From assembly GCA_018432315.1 (NCBI GenBank), contig JAHDLB010000018.1:62001-126000 (forward strand): 64,000 bases of DNA, written 5' to 3'. Source of the stretch: Anaerolineae bacterium (GTDB lineage: Bacteria; Chloroflexota; Anaerolineae; Aggregatilineales; Aggregatilineaceae). The notes under the pieces are model-generated. The model saw nothing but the letters and a program-made list of their open reading frames with translations, had not been told where the DNA came from and did not search any database. The translations under genes were made by a program, and so were the position numbers. Positions 46,046 through 54,700 of this stretch are shown piece by piece. The first letter of the stretch is position 1. Every line of letters starts with the position of its first letter.

Positions 46046-46408
46046 ATGGAGGTAAGACCGCTGGAACCTATAGAATTGGCCCGGATCATCGTGGATCTGG
46101 CATCGGACAAAAAAGGTGAAAACGTCGTCTTGATGGATATGCGCCAGGTGTCGCCAATCACCGATTTTTTCATCATCGTGAGCGGCACCAGCGACCGGCA
46201 GCTAAAAGCCATCATCGAGCACATCGCAGATGAACTCAAGAAAACGCACGACATCCGTCCCTGGCGCACTGAAGGGGCCGCGTCCGGGGGATGGGTGTTG
46301 ATCGACTATGGCGATGTCGTCGTTCACGCGTTTCTCCCCGAAAAACGAGGGTACTACGATCTCGAAGGTCTTTGGCGCGAAGCCCCGGTGATGGTCCGTA
46401 TCCAATAG
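46046..46408 (+). CDS. rsfS: Ribosome silencing factor RsfS
   Basis: A protein of ~115-120 aa of the Iojap/RsfS family, which binds L14 and blocks subunit joining when nutrients are scarce. EPIELARIIVDLASDKKGENVVLMDM, TDFFIIVSGTSDRQLKAI, WVLIDYGDVVVHAFLPEKRGYYDLEGLW are all typical. The start is debatable. ATG 46046 is the nearest conventional codon, but a perfect GGAGGT at 46048-46053 lies inside that reading and points to CTG 46061, seven bases on, which would give the family's usual (L/M)EPIELA start. Confidence 0.9.
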   Translation: MEVRPLEPIELARIIVDLASDKKGENVVLMDMRQVSPITDFFIIVSGTSDRQLKAIIEHIADELKKTHDIRPWRTEGAASGGWVLIDYGDVVVHAFLPEKRGYYDLEGLWREAPVMVRIQ

Positions 46409-46430
46409 CGGCCTGCCCTGGAATCAAGAA

Positions 46431-46465
46431 CGCGAGACGCCCAACCGGGTGCCTCGCGCATTTTG
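46431..46465 (+). terminator. Terminator after rsfS
   Basis: CGCGAG plus CGCCC (46431-46442) pair with GGGTGC plus CTCGCG, then ATTTTGTTCT. It is a fair intrinsic terminator, close to the converging ndk end. Confidence 0.65.
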
Positions 46466-46494
46466 TTCTCGCTGTTCGATGGATTGCCCACGCT

Positions 46495-46944
46495 TTACTC
46501 GAATATCCATCGCTCGGTGTCGCGCTGCCAGCTTAGCAGCTCGCCCGGCGCGAAGAACAGGCTCACCTCGCGCTCGGCGCTCTCCGGCTTGTCCGAGCCA
46601 TGGACCAGGTTGCGGCCCGTTTCCATCCCCAGGTCACCACGAATGGTCCCCGGCGCCGCGACGATGGGATTGGTCTTGCCAATCGTGCCGCGCGCCGCCT
46701 CGATAGCCTCGTTGCCCTCCAGCACCATTACGATAACCGGCGCCGACGTGATATACGCCAGCAGAGATTCGTAGAAGTCCTTCCCCACGTGCTCCGCATA
46801 GTGCTTCTCGGCCAGCTCGCGGCTGATCTGCATGAACTTCATCCCCACGATCCGCAGGCCACGAGCCTCGAAGCGGCGGATAATCTCGCCGGCCAGCCCT
46901 CGCTGCATCGCATCGGGTTTGATAATGATGAGTGTCCGTTCCAC
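46495..46944 (-). CDS. ndk: Nucleoside diphosphate kinase
   Basis: A 149-aa enzyme that interconverts nucleoside di- and triphosphates. ERTLIIIKPDAMQRG, the active-site His in GRNLVHGSDKPESAEREV and the ending LFFAPGELLSW fit exactly. The length is normal. It converges with rsfS; upstream lies a strong hairpin and the acidic Trp-motif gene. Confidence 0.96.
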   Translation of the reverse strand: MERTLIIIKPDAMQRGLAGEIIRRFEARGLRIVGMKFMQISRELAEKHYAEHVGKDFYESLLAYITSAPVIVMVLEGNEAIEAARGTIGKTNPIVAAPGTIRGDLGMETGRNLVHGSDKPESAEREVSLFFAPGELLSWQRDTERWIFE

Positions 46945-46980
46945 AAGTCCTCCTGATCATCTACTCAACGGCACAATGAG

Positions 46981-47007
46981 TGGGCCGGATCGGTATGACC
47001 CGGCCCA
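46981..47007 (-). terminator. Terminator-like hairpin after the acidic Trp-motif gene
   Basis: TGGGCCGG (46981-46988) pairs with CCGGCCCA (47000-47007), eight bp perfect with an 11-base loop. The downstream T-run is weak. Confidence 0.55.
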
Positions 47008-47040
47008 CAGGCACGTCTCTTCAATCGGCTCTATGGGCGT

Positions 47041-49479
47041 CTAGAGCAGATCGAGGGCGCTGCGATACGCGTCGAGCGCATCCTGCAGCTTCCCTTGCTG
47101 CATGTAGGTGTCACCCAACAGCCGGCGCACACGCGGCGTTTGGGGATGCTCGTCGACCAGCCGGACCAGGTCGTTCGATACGTCCTCCAGCAACTGCGCG
47201 TTATCGACCAGGGCTTCGTACTGGTCCATGCTCGGCGTCAGCTCCCGGTTGGCGTACAGGGCGCGCGCCAGCCCCAGCCGGTTGGCGAAATCGTTCGGGT
47301 CCTCCTCCAGACGCCTCCGGTACGAGTCGAACAGCTCGGTCGGCGGGATCGAGTCGGCGGCCCGCGCCATCACATCCGGGCTTGGCTCGACCGGCGTCTC
47401 GCGCGCCGCCTGATCCGCGAACTCCGGCAGGTCGGGCGCTGGCTCCCACTCGATCTCCTCGTCCACCGGCTCCTGGCTCATCTCGGCCAACCACGCCGGA
47501 ACTTCGGCGGGCTCCGCCTCGGCCTCTGCCTGGATCGGCTCGGTCAGCCACGCCGGGACATCCTCTTCCGGCGCTTGTTCGGGTTCCTGGTCGTCCATCG
47601 TGAGCCAATCCGGCATATCGACCGGCACCGCCTCGACGAACGCCTCTTCGGCTTCGCTCGCCGTCGCCTCGACCTGGGCAACGGCCTGGGCGTACCACTC
47701 CGGCTCCGAATCATCCTGAGCCAATCGCCGGTCATATTCGGCATCCAGCGCCTCGGCCAGGTCGTCCGGCTCTTCGGGGACGAAATCCCCGCTCAAGAAC
47801 GCTTCCAGCTCGGACTCGGGAACCGACGCATCCTCAAGCTCGAAATCTTCGATAACGCCCTGGTCGAGCAGTTCCTCGAGATCGGCCACATCCAGGGATG
47901 CCGCCTCCTCTTCGATGGCGTCCTCATCGAGCAGGGAGTCACTCCGCATTTCCGCCAGCCACGGCGGCAGTTCGGCGGGCTCAGCCGGTTCAAGCTCGTC
48001 GGCCAGCTCGGCCATGGCTTCTTCTTCGCTGCGCCGCGCTTCGGCCAGTTTGGCCGCCTGCCGTTTGAGCCAGGCCAGCTCTTGCTCACCCGTGAGCTGA
48101 CCGTGCGCCTGCGCGTACGCGATCTCTTCGTCGGTCATGTCCCCCAACGGGTCCTCGACGGGAGTCGCCACCGCTGGCGCTTCGGCGGCGGCAAAGTCCC
48201 CCGCCCCACCTTCGACGGTCAGCACCGACGCGACATCCGCGTCGGGTTCGGTGACCAGATCCGACAACCACGAGAGCGATTCATCCATCATACCCAGCTC
48301 GCCGAGCGCTTCGATCTCCTCGCGTTCGGGCTGCCCTTCCGCTTCCTCAGCGGCCCCGGCATCCAGGTCAATCTCCTCGTCGCGTGACAGCAGTTCGAAC
48401 GGTGAATACTCGACATAGCCGGGCTCATCGACCACCGTGTCTTCCGGCAGTTCGGGGATTTCCAGGTCCGCCGCCGTGGTCAGCTCTTCGATCTTCGCGC
48501 CCTGTCGCTTCGCCAGCGTTTCGAGCCAGGCCATCGGATCCGCCCCGGCGAGAACCGCCATGTCATCTTCGACGTCGGGCTGTCCGGCCAGCCCAGCCTG
48601 CACGGCGTCTTCGGGTCGCGGCTCCAGGTCGACATCGGCCTCCGCCGCCCACGTCTCTTCCGGCGGTTCGCTGTCGAAAGGCGTCGCGCTTTCTACCGGC
48701 TGGTCATCACCGGCTTCGGCCTGCAGCTCGCCCAGCGGAAACGCCTCACCTGCCCCGGCGTCCTGCGGTTCGGCCAGGTCGGCCAGCCACGCCTCGGCAT
48801 CTTCTTCATCGGCCACAATCGACCCAAGATCGTCTTCGAATTCATCTTCCTCGCCCAGCAGCGAGCCGAGATCGAATTCCTCGGACGATTCCAGGTCAGC
48901 CCAGCTCACCGCCGGCGCGGGCTCGCCAGCGTCCGCGACTTCCTCATCCCAGCCCGGAACGGCTTCCGCTTCGTCGAACTGCTCCGGTTCGAACGCGGGC
49001 TGTTCGTCCGCTGGCCCCTCCACCGCGTCGAATTCCTCGAAGAACCGGTCGTCGCCCAGTTCGGCCATTTCCGCCAGTTCGTCAACCGTGCCAGGGACGT
49101 CCTCACCCGTCTGAACGGACAGCGTATCCAACCACTGCATCGGGTCGGACGCGCCTTCAGACACGGCCTCGAACTCGTCGGATACACTCTCCACTTCCGG
49201 TTCGATCTCGTCCTCGAACGCCTCGACTTCCTCGATCTCCTCACGCGAATCAGCGGCCTGTTCCACGGGCTTTTCGCTGATGGAATACGGTACGTATCCC
49301 GGCTCGTCGATCACGGCATTTTCCGGAATCGGGATGTCGAGATCGGCGTCCGTCAGGAATTCATCCTCTTTGGCACCCTGGCGTTTGGCGAGGCTTTCGA
49401 GCCAGGCCATCTGCTCTTCAAGGGACATATTCTCAAAGTCGGGGAATTCGTCGCCCGGAGTATCTGGGGGCGGTACCAT
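47041..49479 (-). CDS. Acidic Trp-motif repeat protein with C-terminal TPRs
   Basis: An 812-aa, very acidic, mostly disordered protein. About a dozen short Trp-centred motifs are scattered through it (MAWLESLAK, MQWLDTLS, EAWLADLA, LSWLSDLV, PPWLAEMR, MPDWLTMD, VPAWLAEM). A ~45-residue segment is duplicated: AWLESLAKRQGAK...DEPGYVPYS near residues 24-70 and AWLETLAKRQGAK...DEPGYVEYS near 319-365. Residues ~710-812 hold TPRs (ARALYANRELTPSMDQYEAL, LLGDTYMQQGKLQDALDAYRSALDLL). It lies 52 bases downstream of a bigger relative and forms an operon with it. The function is unknown; a binding scaffold is inferred. No membrane or secretion signal is seen. Confidence 0.85.
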   Translation of the reverse strand: MVPPPDTPGDEFPDFENMSLEEQMAWLESLAKRQGAKEDEFLTDADLDIPIPENAVIDEPGYVPYSISEKPVEQAADSREEIEEVEAFEDEIEPEVESVSDEFEAVSEGASDPMQWLDTLSVQTGEDVPGTVDELAEMAELGDDRFFEEFDAVEGPADEQPAFEPEQFDEAEAVPGWDEEVADAGEPAPAVSWADLESSEEFDLGSLLGEEDEFEDDLGSIVADEEDAEAWLADLAEPQDAGAGEAFPLGELQAEAGDDQPVESATPFDSEPPEETWAAEADVDLEPRPEDAVQAGLAGQPDVEDDMAVLAGADPMAWLETLAKRQGAKIEELTTAADLEIPELPEDTVVDEPGYVEYSPFELLSRDEEIDLDAGAAEEAEGQPEREEIEALGELGMMDESLSWLSDLVTEPDADVASVLTVEGGAGDFAAAEAPAVATPVEDPLGDMTDEEIAYAQAHGQLTGEQELAWLKRQAAKLAEARRSEEEAMAELADELEPAEPAELPPWLAEMRSDSLLDEDAIEEEAASLDVADLEELLDQGVIEDFELEDASVPESELEAFLSGDFVPEEPDDLAEALDAEYDRRLAQDDSEPEWYAQAVAQVEATASEAEEAFVEAVPVDMPDWLTMDDQEPEQAPEEDVPAWLTEPIQAEAEAEPAEVPAWLAEMSQEPVDEEIEWEPAPDLPEFADQAARETPVEPSPDVMARAADSIPPTELFDSYRRRLEEDPNDFANRLGLARALYANRELTPSMDQYEALVDNAQLLEDVSNDLVRLVDEHPQTPRVRRLLGDTYMQQGKLQDALDAYRSALDLL

Positions 49480-49531
49480 GCTGCTTCCTCCTCAGGTGCC
49501 AGTTGACGGCAAGACGTTGCGCTTGGCGCAC

Positions 49532-52500
49532 CTATTCGGTGCTTTCGTCGTCCTCTTCCACCACATCCCGCAGCCATTCCGGCATTTCCGATGCCCGATT
49601 CTGGGGCGCCGGCTGCGGCGAGGCCAGATCGCTTTCTTTCGGTCGGCGCAGCCAGGCGGGTGGTTGGTCCTCGAACGAAAAATCGACCGGGGCATCCTCG
49701 TCCAGCCCGGACTCGGCAGCCTGATCCTCAACCTCGTAGGCGGCCATCTCGCTGCCGGATTCAACACCATTAGTATGGGCCAGATCATCCGGTTGTGCAA
49801 ACTCATCGAGCGCTGGTTCTGGCTCGTCCAGACCTTCTTCAGTTTCGGGCGTGTCGCTGATTTCCATCAGCCAATCCGGCGTTGTGCTGGGCTGCAGCAC
49901 GCCGGTTTCTTCGGCAGTCTGGCTGTACGGCTCCGCCTCGTCGAGCAGCATATCATCCAGTTTATCCGCTTCCGACGAGGTGATTGCCATCAGCCACTCC
50001 GGCATGACCCCTTCCTCTGCTTCAGGCTCCTCATCGAGCGATGCCAGCACGTCCTCCTCTTCGCCGGATTCGTCTTCTTCGAGCGCGCCATACTCCGCAT
50101 CCTCGAAATCGAGATCGGCCAGGCTCTCGACGACGCGCTGGGGCTCGTCAGGCTGTGGCTCCACCGGTTCCCCGGAGAGCTCGTCCCAGGCTTCAGCGTC
50201 CGACTCCCCCGCGAGATCGTCATCCGGCAGATCCTCCCCGGTGAAGGCCATCATCCAGTCGGGAAGCTCGTCGGGCTGCAAAACGCCGGTATCGCCCGCG
50301 GACCCATAGCCCGTGTCTTCTTCGTCCGTTTCAAGCGCAAACGAGTCGAACGCCTCGCTGCCCGTATCCTCGATCTCGCTCACACCGGGCGCTTCGATCG
50401 GCTCGACATCGGCCAGCCAGGCTGGATCGGCGGTTTCTGGCGAGGGAATGGGCAGCGCGTCTTCGTCATCCTCACCGAACGGGAACTCGTCCACCTCGCT
50501 ATTGGCGGGCGTATCGTCAACCGGCGCGTAATCTGCCGCTTCCGGTTGACTCTCCGTCTCCTCAAGCTCAGCGGGCCAGGTCTCGGCCTCTTCGTCCGCG
50601 AAGATCTCCTGCTCGGCGGGCTCATCAGCTATGGGCGGGTAACTCGCCGCTTCCGGCTGGCTCTCGGCCTCGTCAAACTCGGCGGGCCAAGGCGCGGCCT
50701 CTTCGCCGGTGGCAATCTCTGGCTCCGCAGCCTCAACTTCCGTCAAATCCGGTTGGTCGTCCTGCCAATCGAACGCCTCAGCCGGTTGTTCCGCCTCATG
50801 GCTTTCCTCGACCTCTGGCGCCACATCGCTTTCGGCACGCTCCAACGCAAACGACCCGAGCCAGTCATCATCAGCCGATCCGGACTCTGTTTCCAGCCAG
50901 CCCAGGTCCTCCGGCGCAGCCTCGCTGCCGCCATCTTCCGCCTCGGCAGCATCGTGCTCGCCGAACGTAGCGAGCCAGTCCCCATCTGGCCGGGACACAT
51001 CGGGGACGTCGTCTTGCGGCGCGGGAGCGAAGAAATCGTACTCCGGCTCCGTCATCCAATCCGGCGACGGCTCCGCGCTGGCAGCCGGTGCCTCGTCGGC
51101 CACTTCGCGGCCCATCAGCTCGTCGAGATCCAGATCGGGCGGGGGCATCGATGCCCGCCGCAGCGCGTCGAGGTCTACCGCCCCCTCAGCATCGGAATCA
51201 GCCGCGTCCTCGGTGAACGCGTCGTCCGCTGCCCCATCACGTTCCGGCGATTCGTCGCCCAGCGCAGACCACCAATCCGGCTCGGTTTCGGCCTGTGCGG
51301 CTGGGGCATCTGCCTCTTCCGGCTCCTGTTCGATAACGCCGGGCCACGCTTCAGCACCATCATCCGCTTCTTCCGGTGCCGGTTCTGTTTCCTCCGGCAT
51401 GGCATCCTCCACCGCGGGCTCCCCGGCCTCGTCGACCGGCGCGAGCCATTCCGGCGCCGCCGGTTCGACCTCACCCGCTGGCTCGGCATCGTCTTCAGCC
51501 AGGTCGGTATCCTCAATCTCAGACAGGTAACCGGCGAATCCACGCGCCACGTCATCGTCGGTCACCGCATCTGCTGGAGTGGGTTCGTCCTCCGCCATCC
51601 AGGTTGCGACGTCCTCCTCGCCGGCTTCGAGCGTCAGCAGGCCATCGTCGCTGGCCTCGCGCAGCGAATCGAGCCAATCCTCGTCGCTGTCGCCCTGCGC
51701 TTCGCCGGGCGCCTGTTCGGCAGCGTCGAAGATGGACTCGGGGAGTTCCTCCGATGGCAGTTCCTGGGCCATCCAGTCCGGCACATCCGCATCAGGCGCG
51801 GCTTCCGAGGCGGCATCCAGCGCCGCCAGCCAGTCATCCGCGCTCGCATCATCGCCGGTGCCTGCGGCGGGCTCCTCTCCAAACGCCATGCCGCCGGTTT
51901 CCGGCCCGGTGTGCTCGTCGTCCACCAGCCAGTCCGGAACGAGCGCTTCCGGAGCCGGTTCGTCGCTGCCCGCGTCTTCCAGGGGCGGCAACGCATCGTC
52001 AGCGAGCGCTCCCTGCTCCGCCTCGATGGCCCAATCTGGCAGCGCGTCAGCCGGCGTCCCGGTGGGCTGGCTCTCGCCCAAGTCCCCGGACTCGCTCGTG
52101 TCGTCTTCGCCCAACAGCCAATCGGCGGCCAGCGCATCGAGATCGTCCTCGGACGGGGAAGGATAGTCCGCGTCACCGTGCGCCATGTCACCGGGCTGCC
52201 CGAGCCAGTCATCTGCCGGCGGCGTTTGCTCGTCCGGCTGGAGCCCAGCCATTTCGGCGAACCAATCCGGAACGTCGTCATCCTGCCCGGCATCGTCGGG
52301 CTTCTCGCCCTGCTCCGCCGCCTGCCAGTCTGGCTGAACCGGCGGCATTTCCTGTTCCGTCCCTGCGCCAAGATTCATCCCGCCAAACCAGTCGGGCACG
52401 TCGGAATCCGCGGCGCCCAGCCAATCACCCGGCTCGTCGCTATCATACGACATGCCGAAAATGGCGTCGGTGTCGATCTTATCCGGGCCGGAGGACGTTT

Positions 52501-53419
52501 CCGGCTCGTCGATGTCCATATCCGACGGCGCCAGGAACAGGTCCTCCATCGCGGCGCTCTCGCCAAAATCGTCCAGGTCGTGAACCCAGGACGGAGTCTC
52601 GGCGGACAGCTCGGCGGTGGCTTTGGCGCTGTAATCCAGCCGGGCCAACCGCTTCGGGTCCGGCACGTCGGCGTCAGGCTCGATCAGGCGCGCCGCTTCA
52701 TATGGGTCGAGCGCTTCCAGCCGGTCGAGGAACTTCTGCGCATCGGTCGGGCGTTCGTATTCCAGCCACAGGCTCGCCATGATCGAATTCGCGGCGATGC
52801 TGTTCGGCACCTTCTTGAGAACCTGGGCCGCCGCTTCACCCGCTTCGACCGGGTGCCCGCTCTCCCACAGAATCTCGGCGAGCAAAACCTGCAGGTCAAT
52901 TCGTTGGGGATCCTGCTCGATCGCGGCCCGCAGCTCGATCAACGCTTGCTCGTACAGGTTGTTGTTGGCAAACTGGCGGGCCAGCCCGCTCCGCGTCAGC
53001 TGGATTTTTTCGGGAACGTGATCCTCGCCATCCCGCCGCGCGTACAGGTCGCGCAGTGCATCCTGCAATACGGCATTTCCGGGCAGTTGCTCGTAGGCCC
53101 GTTCGAGGTGCCAGATGGCGCGGTCGAGATCGTCCTCGTGCTCGCGAATCTCGCTCAGTCCCAGGTGCGTGATGTGATCGTTCGGCAAGACGCTCAAGAC
53201 ACGCAGAAAGACTTCTGCCGCCTCGTCGAAATACTCCTGTATGCCCTCGTTTTGGCCCTTTTGGAGAAGCGCCTTGCCCAGCAGCCGGTACGTCTCCACG
53301 TTATGAGGAAAGTGCTGCAAAATGTAGCGACAATGGCTCACGACCTCTGTCGGAGATTCGTTCTCCAACATCATGTCGAGCTCATCCAGGTATTCCCGCA
53401 GAGATACCGTTTCGGCCAT
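49532..53419 (-). CDS. Giant acidic protein: N-terminal TPRs and ~25 P-D-W-L motifs
   Basis: A 1295-aa protein. Residues ~1-250 are TPRs (EVVSHCRYILQHFPHNVETYRLLGKALL, DDLDRAIWHLERAYEQLPGN, NNLYEQALIELRAAIEQDPQ). From ~278 to the end it is strongly acidic and disordered, with ~25 motifs of the type P/D/E-D/E-W-L/M/F-x-x-hydrophobic: TPSWVHDL, VPDWFGGM, VPDWFAEM, ADDWLAAL, VPDWMAQE, DEDWLDSL, SPDWMTEP, LPDWMMAF, MPEWLMAI, TPDWLMEI, MPEWLRDV. They are spaced irregularly, 15-70 residues apart. Codon use and composition match the neighbours. A good promoter lies just upstream; the smaller relative follows 52 bases on. The function is unknown. Confidence 0.85.
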   Translation of the reverse strand: MAETVSLREYLDELDMMLENESPTEVVSHCRYILQHFPHNVETYRLLGKALLQKGQNEGIQEYFDEAAEVFLRVLSVLPNDHITHLGLSEIREHEDDLDRAIWHLERAYEQLPGNAVLQDALRDLYARRDGEDHVPEKIQLTRSGLARQFANNNLYEQALIELRAAIEQDPQRIDLQVLLAEILWESGHPVEAGEAAAQVLKKVPNSIAANSIMASLWLEYERPTDAQKFLDRLEALDPYEAARLIEPDADVPDPKRLARLDYSAKATAELSAETPSWVHDLDDFGESAAMEDLFLAPSDMDIDEPETSSGPDKIDTDAIFGMSYDSDEPGDWLGAADSDVPDWFGGMNLGAGTEQEMPPVQPDWQAAEQGEKPDDAGQDDDVPDWFAEMAGLQPDEQTPPADDWLGQPGDMAHGDADYPSPSEDDLDALAADWLLGEDDTSESGDLGESQPTGTPADALPDWAIEAEQGALADDALPPLEDAGSDEPAPEALVPDWLVDDEHTGPETGGMAFGEEPAAGTGDDASADDWLAALDAASEAAPDADVPDWMAQELPSEELPESIFDAAEQAPGEAQGDSDEDWLDSLREASDDGLLTLEAGEEDVATWMAEDEPTPADAVTDDDVARGFAGYLSEIEDTDLAEDDAEPAGEVEPAAPEWLAPVDEAGEPAVEDAMPEETEPAPEEADDGAEAWPGVIEQEPEEADAPAAQAETEPDWWSALGDESPERDGAADDAFTEDAADSDAEGAVDLDALRRASMPPPDLDLDELMGREVADEAPAASAEPSPDWMTEPEYDFFAPAPQDDVPDVSRPDGDWLATFGEHDAAEAEDGGSEAAPEDLGWLETESGSADDDWLGSFALERAESDVAPEVEESHEAEQPAEAFDWQDDQPDLTEVEAAEPEIATGEEAAPWPAEFDEAESQPEAASYPPIADEPAEQEIFADEEAETWPAELEETESQPEAADYAPVDDTPANSEVDEFPFGEDDEDALPIPSPETADPAWLADVEPIEAPGVSEIEDTGSEAFDSFALETDEEDTGYGSAGDTGVLQPDELPDWMMAFTGEDLPDDDLAGESDAEAWDELSGEPVEPQPDEPQRVVESLADLDFEDAEYGALEEDESGEEEDVLASLDEEPEAEEGVMPEWLMAITSSEADKLDDMLLDEAEPYSQTAEETGVLQPSTTPDWLMEISDTPETEEGLDEPEPALDEFAQPDDLAHTNGVESGSEMAAYEVEDQAAESGLDEDAPVDFSFEDQPPAWLRRPKESDLASPQPAPQNRASEMPEWLRDVVEEDDESTE

Positions 53420-53469
53420 GGTGCAACTCGCTTCCCGAGGACTACTCGCCTAGCTCCGAGATTTTCCTC

Positions 53470-53498
53470 ATTATGCATTGCCAGAAATAAAAGCGCAA
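53470..53498 (-). promoter_or_regulatory. Promoter for the acidic Trp-motif operon
   Basis: On the minus strand TTGCGC (53498-53493), 17 bases, CATAAT (53475-53470), about 50 bases before ATG 53419. Confidence 0.6.
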
Positions 53499-53515
53499 GA
53501 TAACAGGATTTTGCA

Positions 53516-54547
53516 TTAAGATAATTGATGAAGTTGCTTAAGACGAGCGATGAGCGCGTCTACCGGGCGCGAGATTTCGCGGGCCGGGCCGACCGGGTCG
53601 ACGGCTGTCGGATCGCCCGTCAGCGCGCGGGCAACGTTCGCCCATCCGTGGCTGAGCACCTGGAGATTGTAGCCGCCTTCCAGCACGCATATGATCCGCC
53701 CCTTGCACACCCGCCCGGCCAACGCGTACAGCGACCGTGTCAGCCGGTCGTATCCACTCAGCGTCAGCCGCAGGTTCGCCAGTGGGTCTGCCCAGTGAGC
53801 ATCGAAACCCGCCGAAACCAGGATCAACGCCGGCTTGAAGCGTTCCGCCGCGGGAATCACGACCTGGTTGAACACGTCGAAGAAACCGGCATCGCCGGTA
53901 CCGGGCGCCAATGGGATATTCAGGGTGAGCCTCTCGCCCCGCCCCGCGCCGATCTCCCTGATATCGCCCGTGCCAGGGTACAGGGGCGATTGGTGTGTCG
54001 AGATGTAGTACACGCTGGGATCGCTGTAGAAGATATCCTGCGTGCCGTTACCATGATGGACGTCGTAATCGACGATCAGCACGCGCCGCACCCCATACTG
54101 TCGCTGAGCGTACCGCGCGGCAATCGCCACGTTGTTCAGCAGGCAAAACCCCATGGCCTCGTCACGCGTAGCGTGATGCCCCGGCGGGCGCACCGCAGCC
54201 AGCCCGTTGGTCGCCTGCCTTCCCATGACGGCGTCCACGACGCGCAGCACAGCGCCCGCCGCCAGGACCGCGATCGCATACGAATCGGGCAGCACGTAGG
54301 TATCCGGGCCGAACATGGTGGGCGTCCCGATCTCGGCGACCCTGCTCAGCCGTTTGAGATGCCCCGGATCGTGCACAGCCAGCAAATCGTCCTCGGTCGC
54401 CGGCGCCACGTCCACCGGCAGCAACCGCTCGCGGAGGCCGTCCGCAGTGAGGCGCTCCTCGACAGCCGCCAACCGTCCGGCGTGCTCGGGATGATCGGCC
54501 AGCGTGTGTCCGGCAAAACGCGCGTCAGTTACATAAGCTGTTTTCAT
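53516..54547 (-). CDS. Histone deacetylase-family (AcuC-like) protein
   Basis: A 343-aa zinc deacetylase of the class I/II HDAC superfamily, which in bacteria includes AcuC, polyamine and N-acetyl-metabolite deacetylases. Active-site parts are complete: RPPGHHA (two His), DYDVHHGNGTQ (Asp, His metal ligands), GFDAHWADPLA (Asp) and EGGYN (Tyr region). The GFDAHWADPLANLRLT form is like the plant HDA/bacterial aminohydrolase branch. The substrate is unknown; lysine deacetylation of acetyl-CoA synthetase is one possibility. A hairpin lies upstream between it and hppA. Confidence 0.9.
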   Translation of the reverse strand: MKTAYVTDARFAGHTLADHPEHAGRLAAVEERLTADGLRERLLPVDVAPATEDDLLAVHDPGHLKRLSRVAEIGTPTMFGPDTYVLPDSYAIAVLAAGAVLRVVDAVMGRQATNGLAAVRPPGHHATRDEAMGFCLLNNVAIAARYAQRQYGVRRVLIVDYDVHHGNGTQDIFYSDPSVYYISTHQSPLYPGTGDIREIGAGRGERLTLNIPLAPGTGDAGFFDVFNQVVIPAAERFKPALILVSAGFDAHWADPLANLRLTLSGYDRLTRSLYALAGRVCKGRIICVLEGGYNLQVLSHGWANVARALTGDPTAVDPVGPAREISRPVDALIARLKQLHQLS

Positions 54548-54581
54548 GGTCGGTCATTTCCTGGACCATAGCCTGAATCTT

Positions 54582-54625
54582 AAGGGCGATCCACCAGACG
54601 CCGGTTGGCGCGGCAGATCGCCCTT
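54582..54625. terminator. Hairpin between hppA and HDAC-like gene
   Basis: AAGGGCGATC (54582-54591) pairs perfectly with GATCGCCCTT (54616-54625), ten bp, with GC-rich inner sequence. It follows the hppA stop. No long T-run is present. Confidence 0.55.
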
Positions 54626-54700
54626 CACTACCTTATCCGGTGATGAAGCTCACACCCGGTTCGCAGCCCTCTCGTGCGACCGGCGCGTGACGATCGAGCA

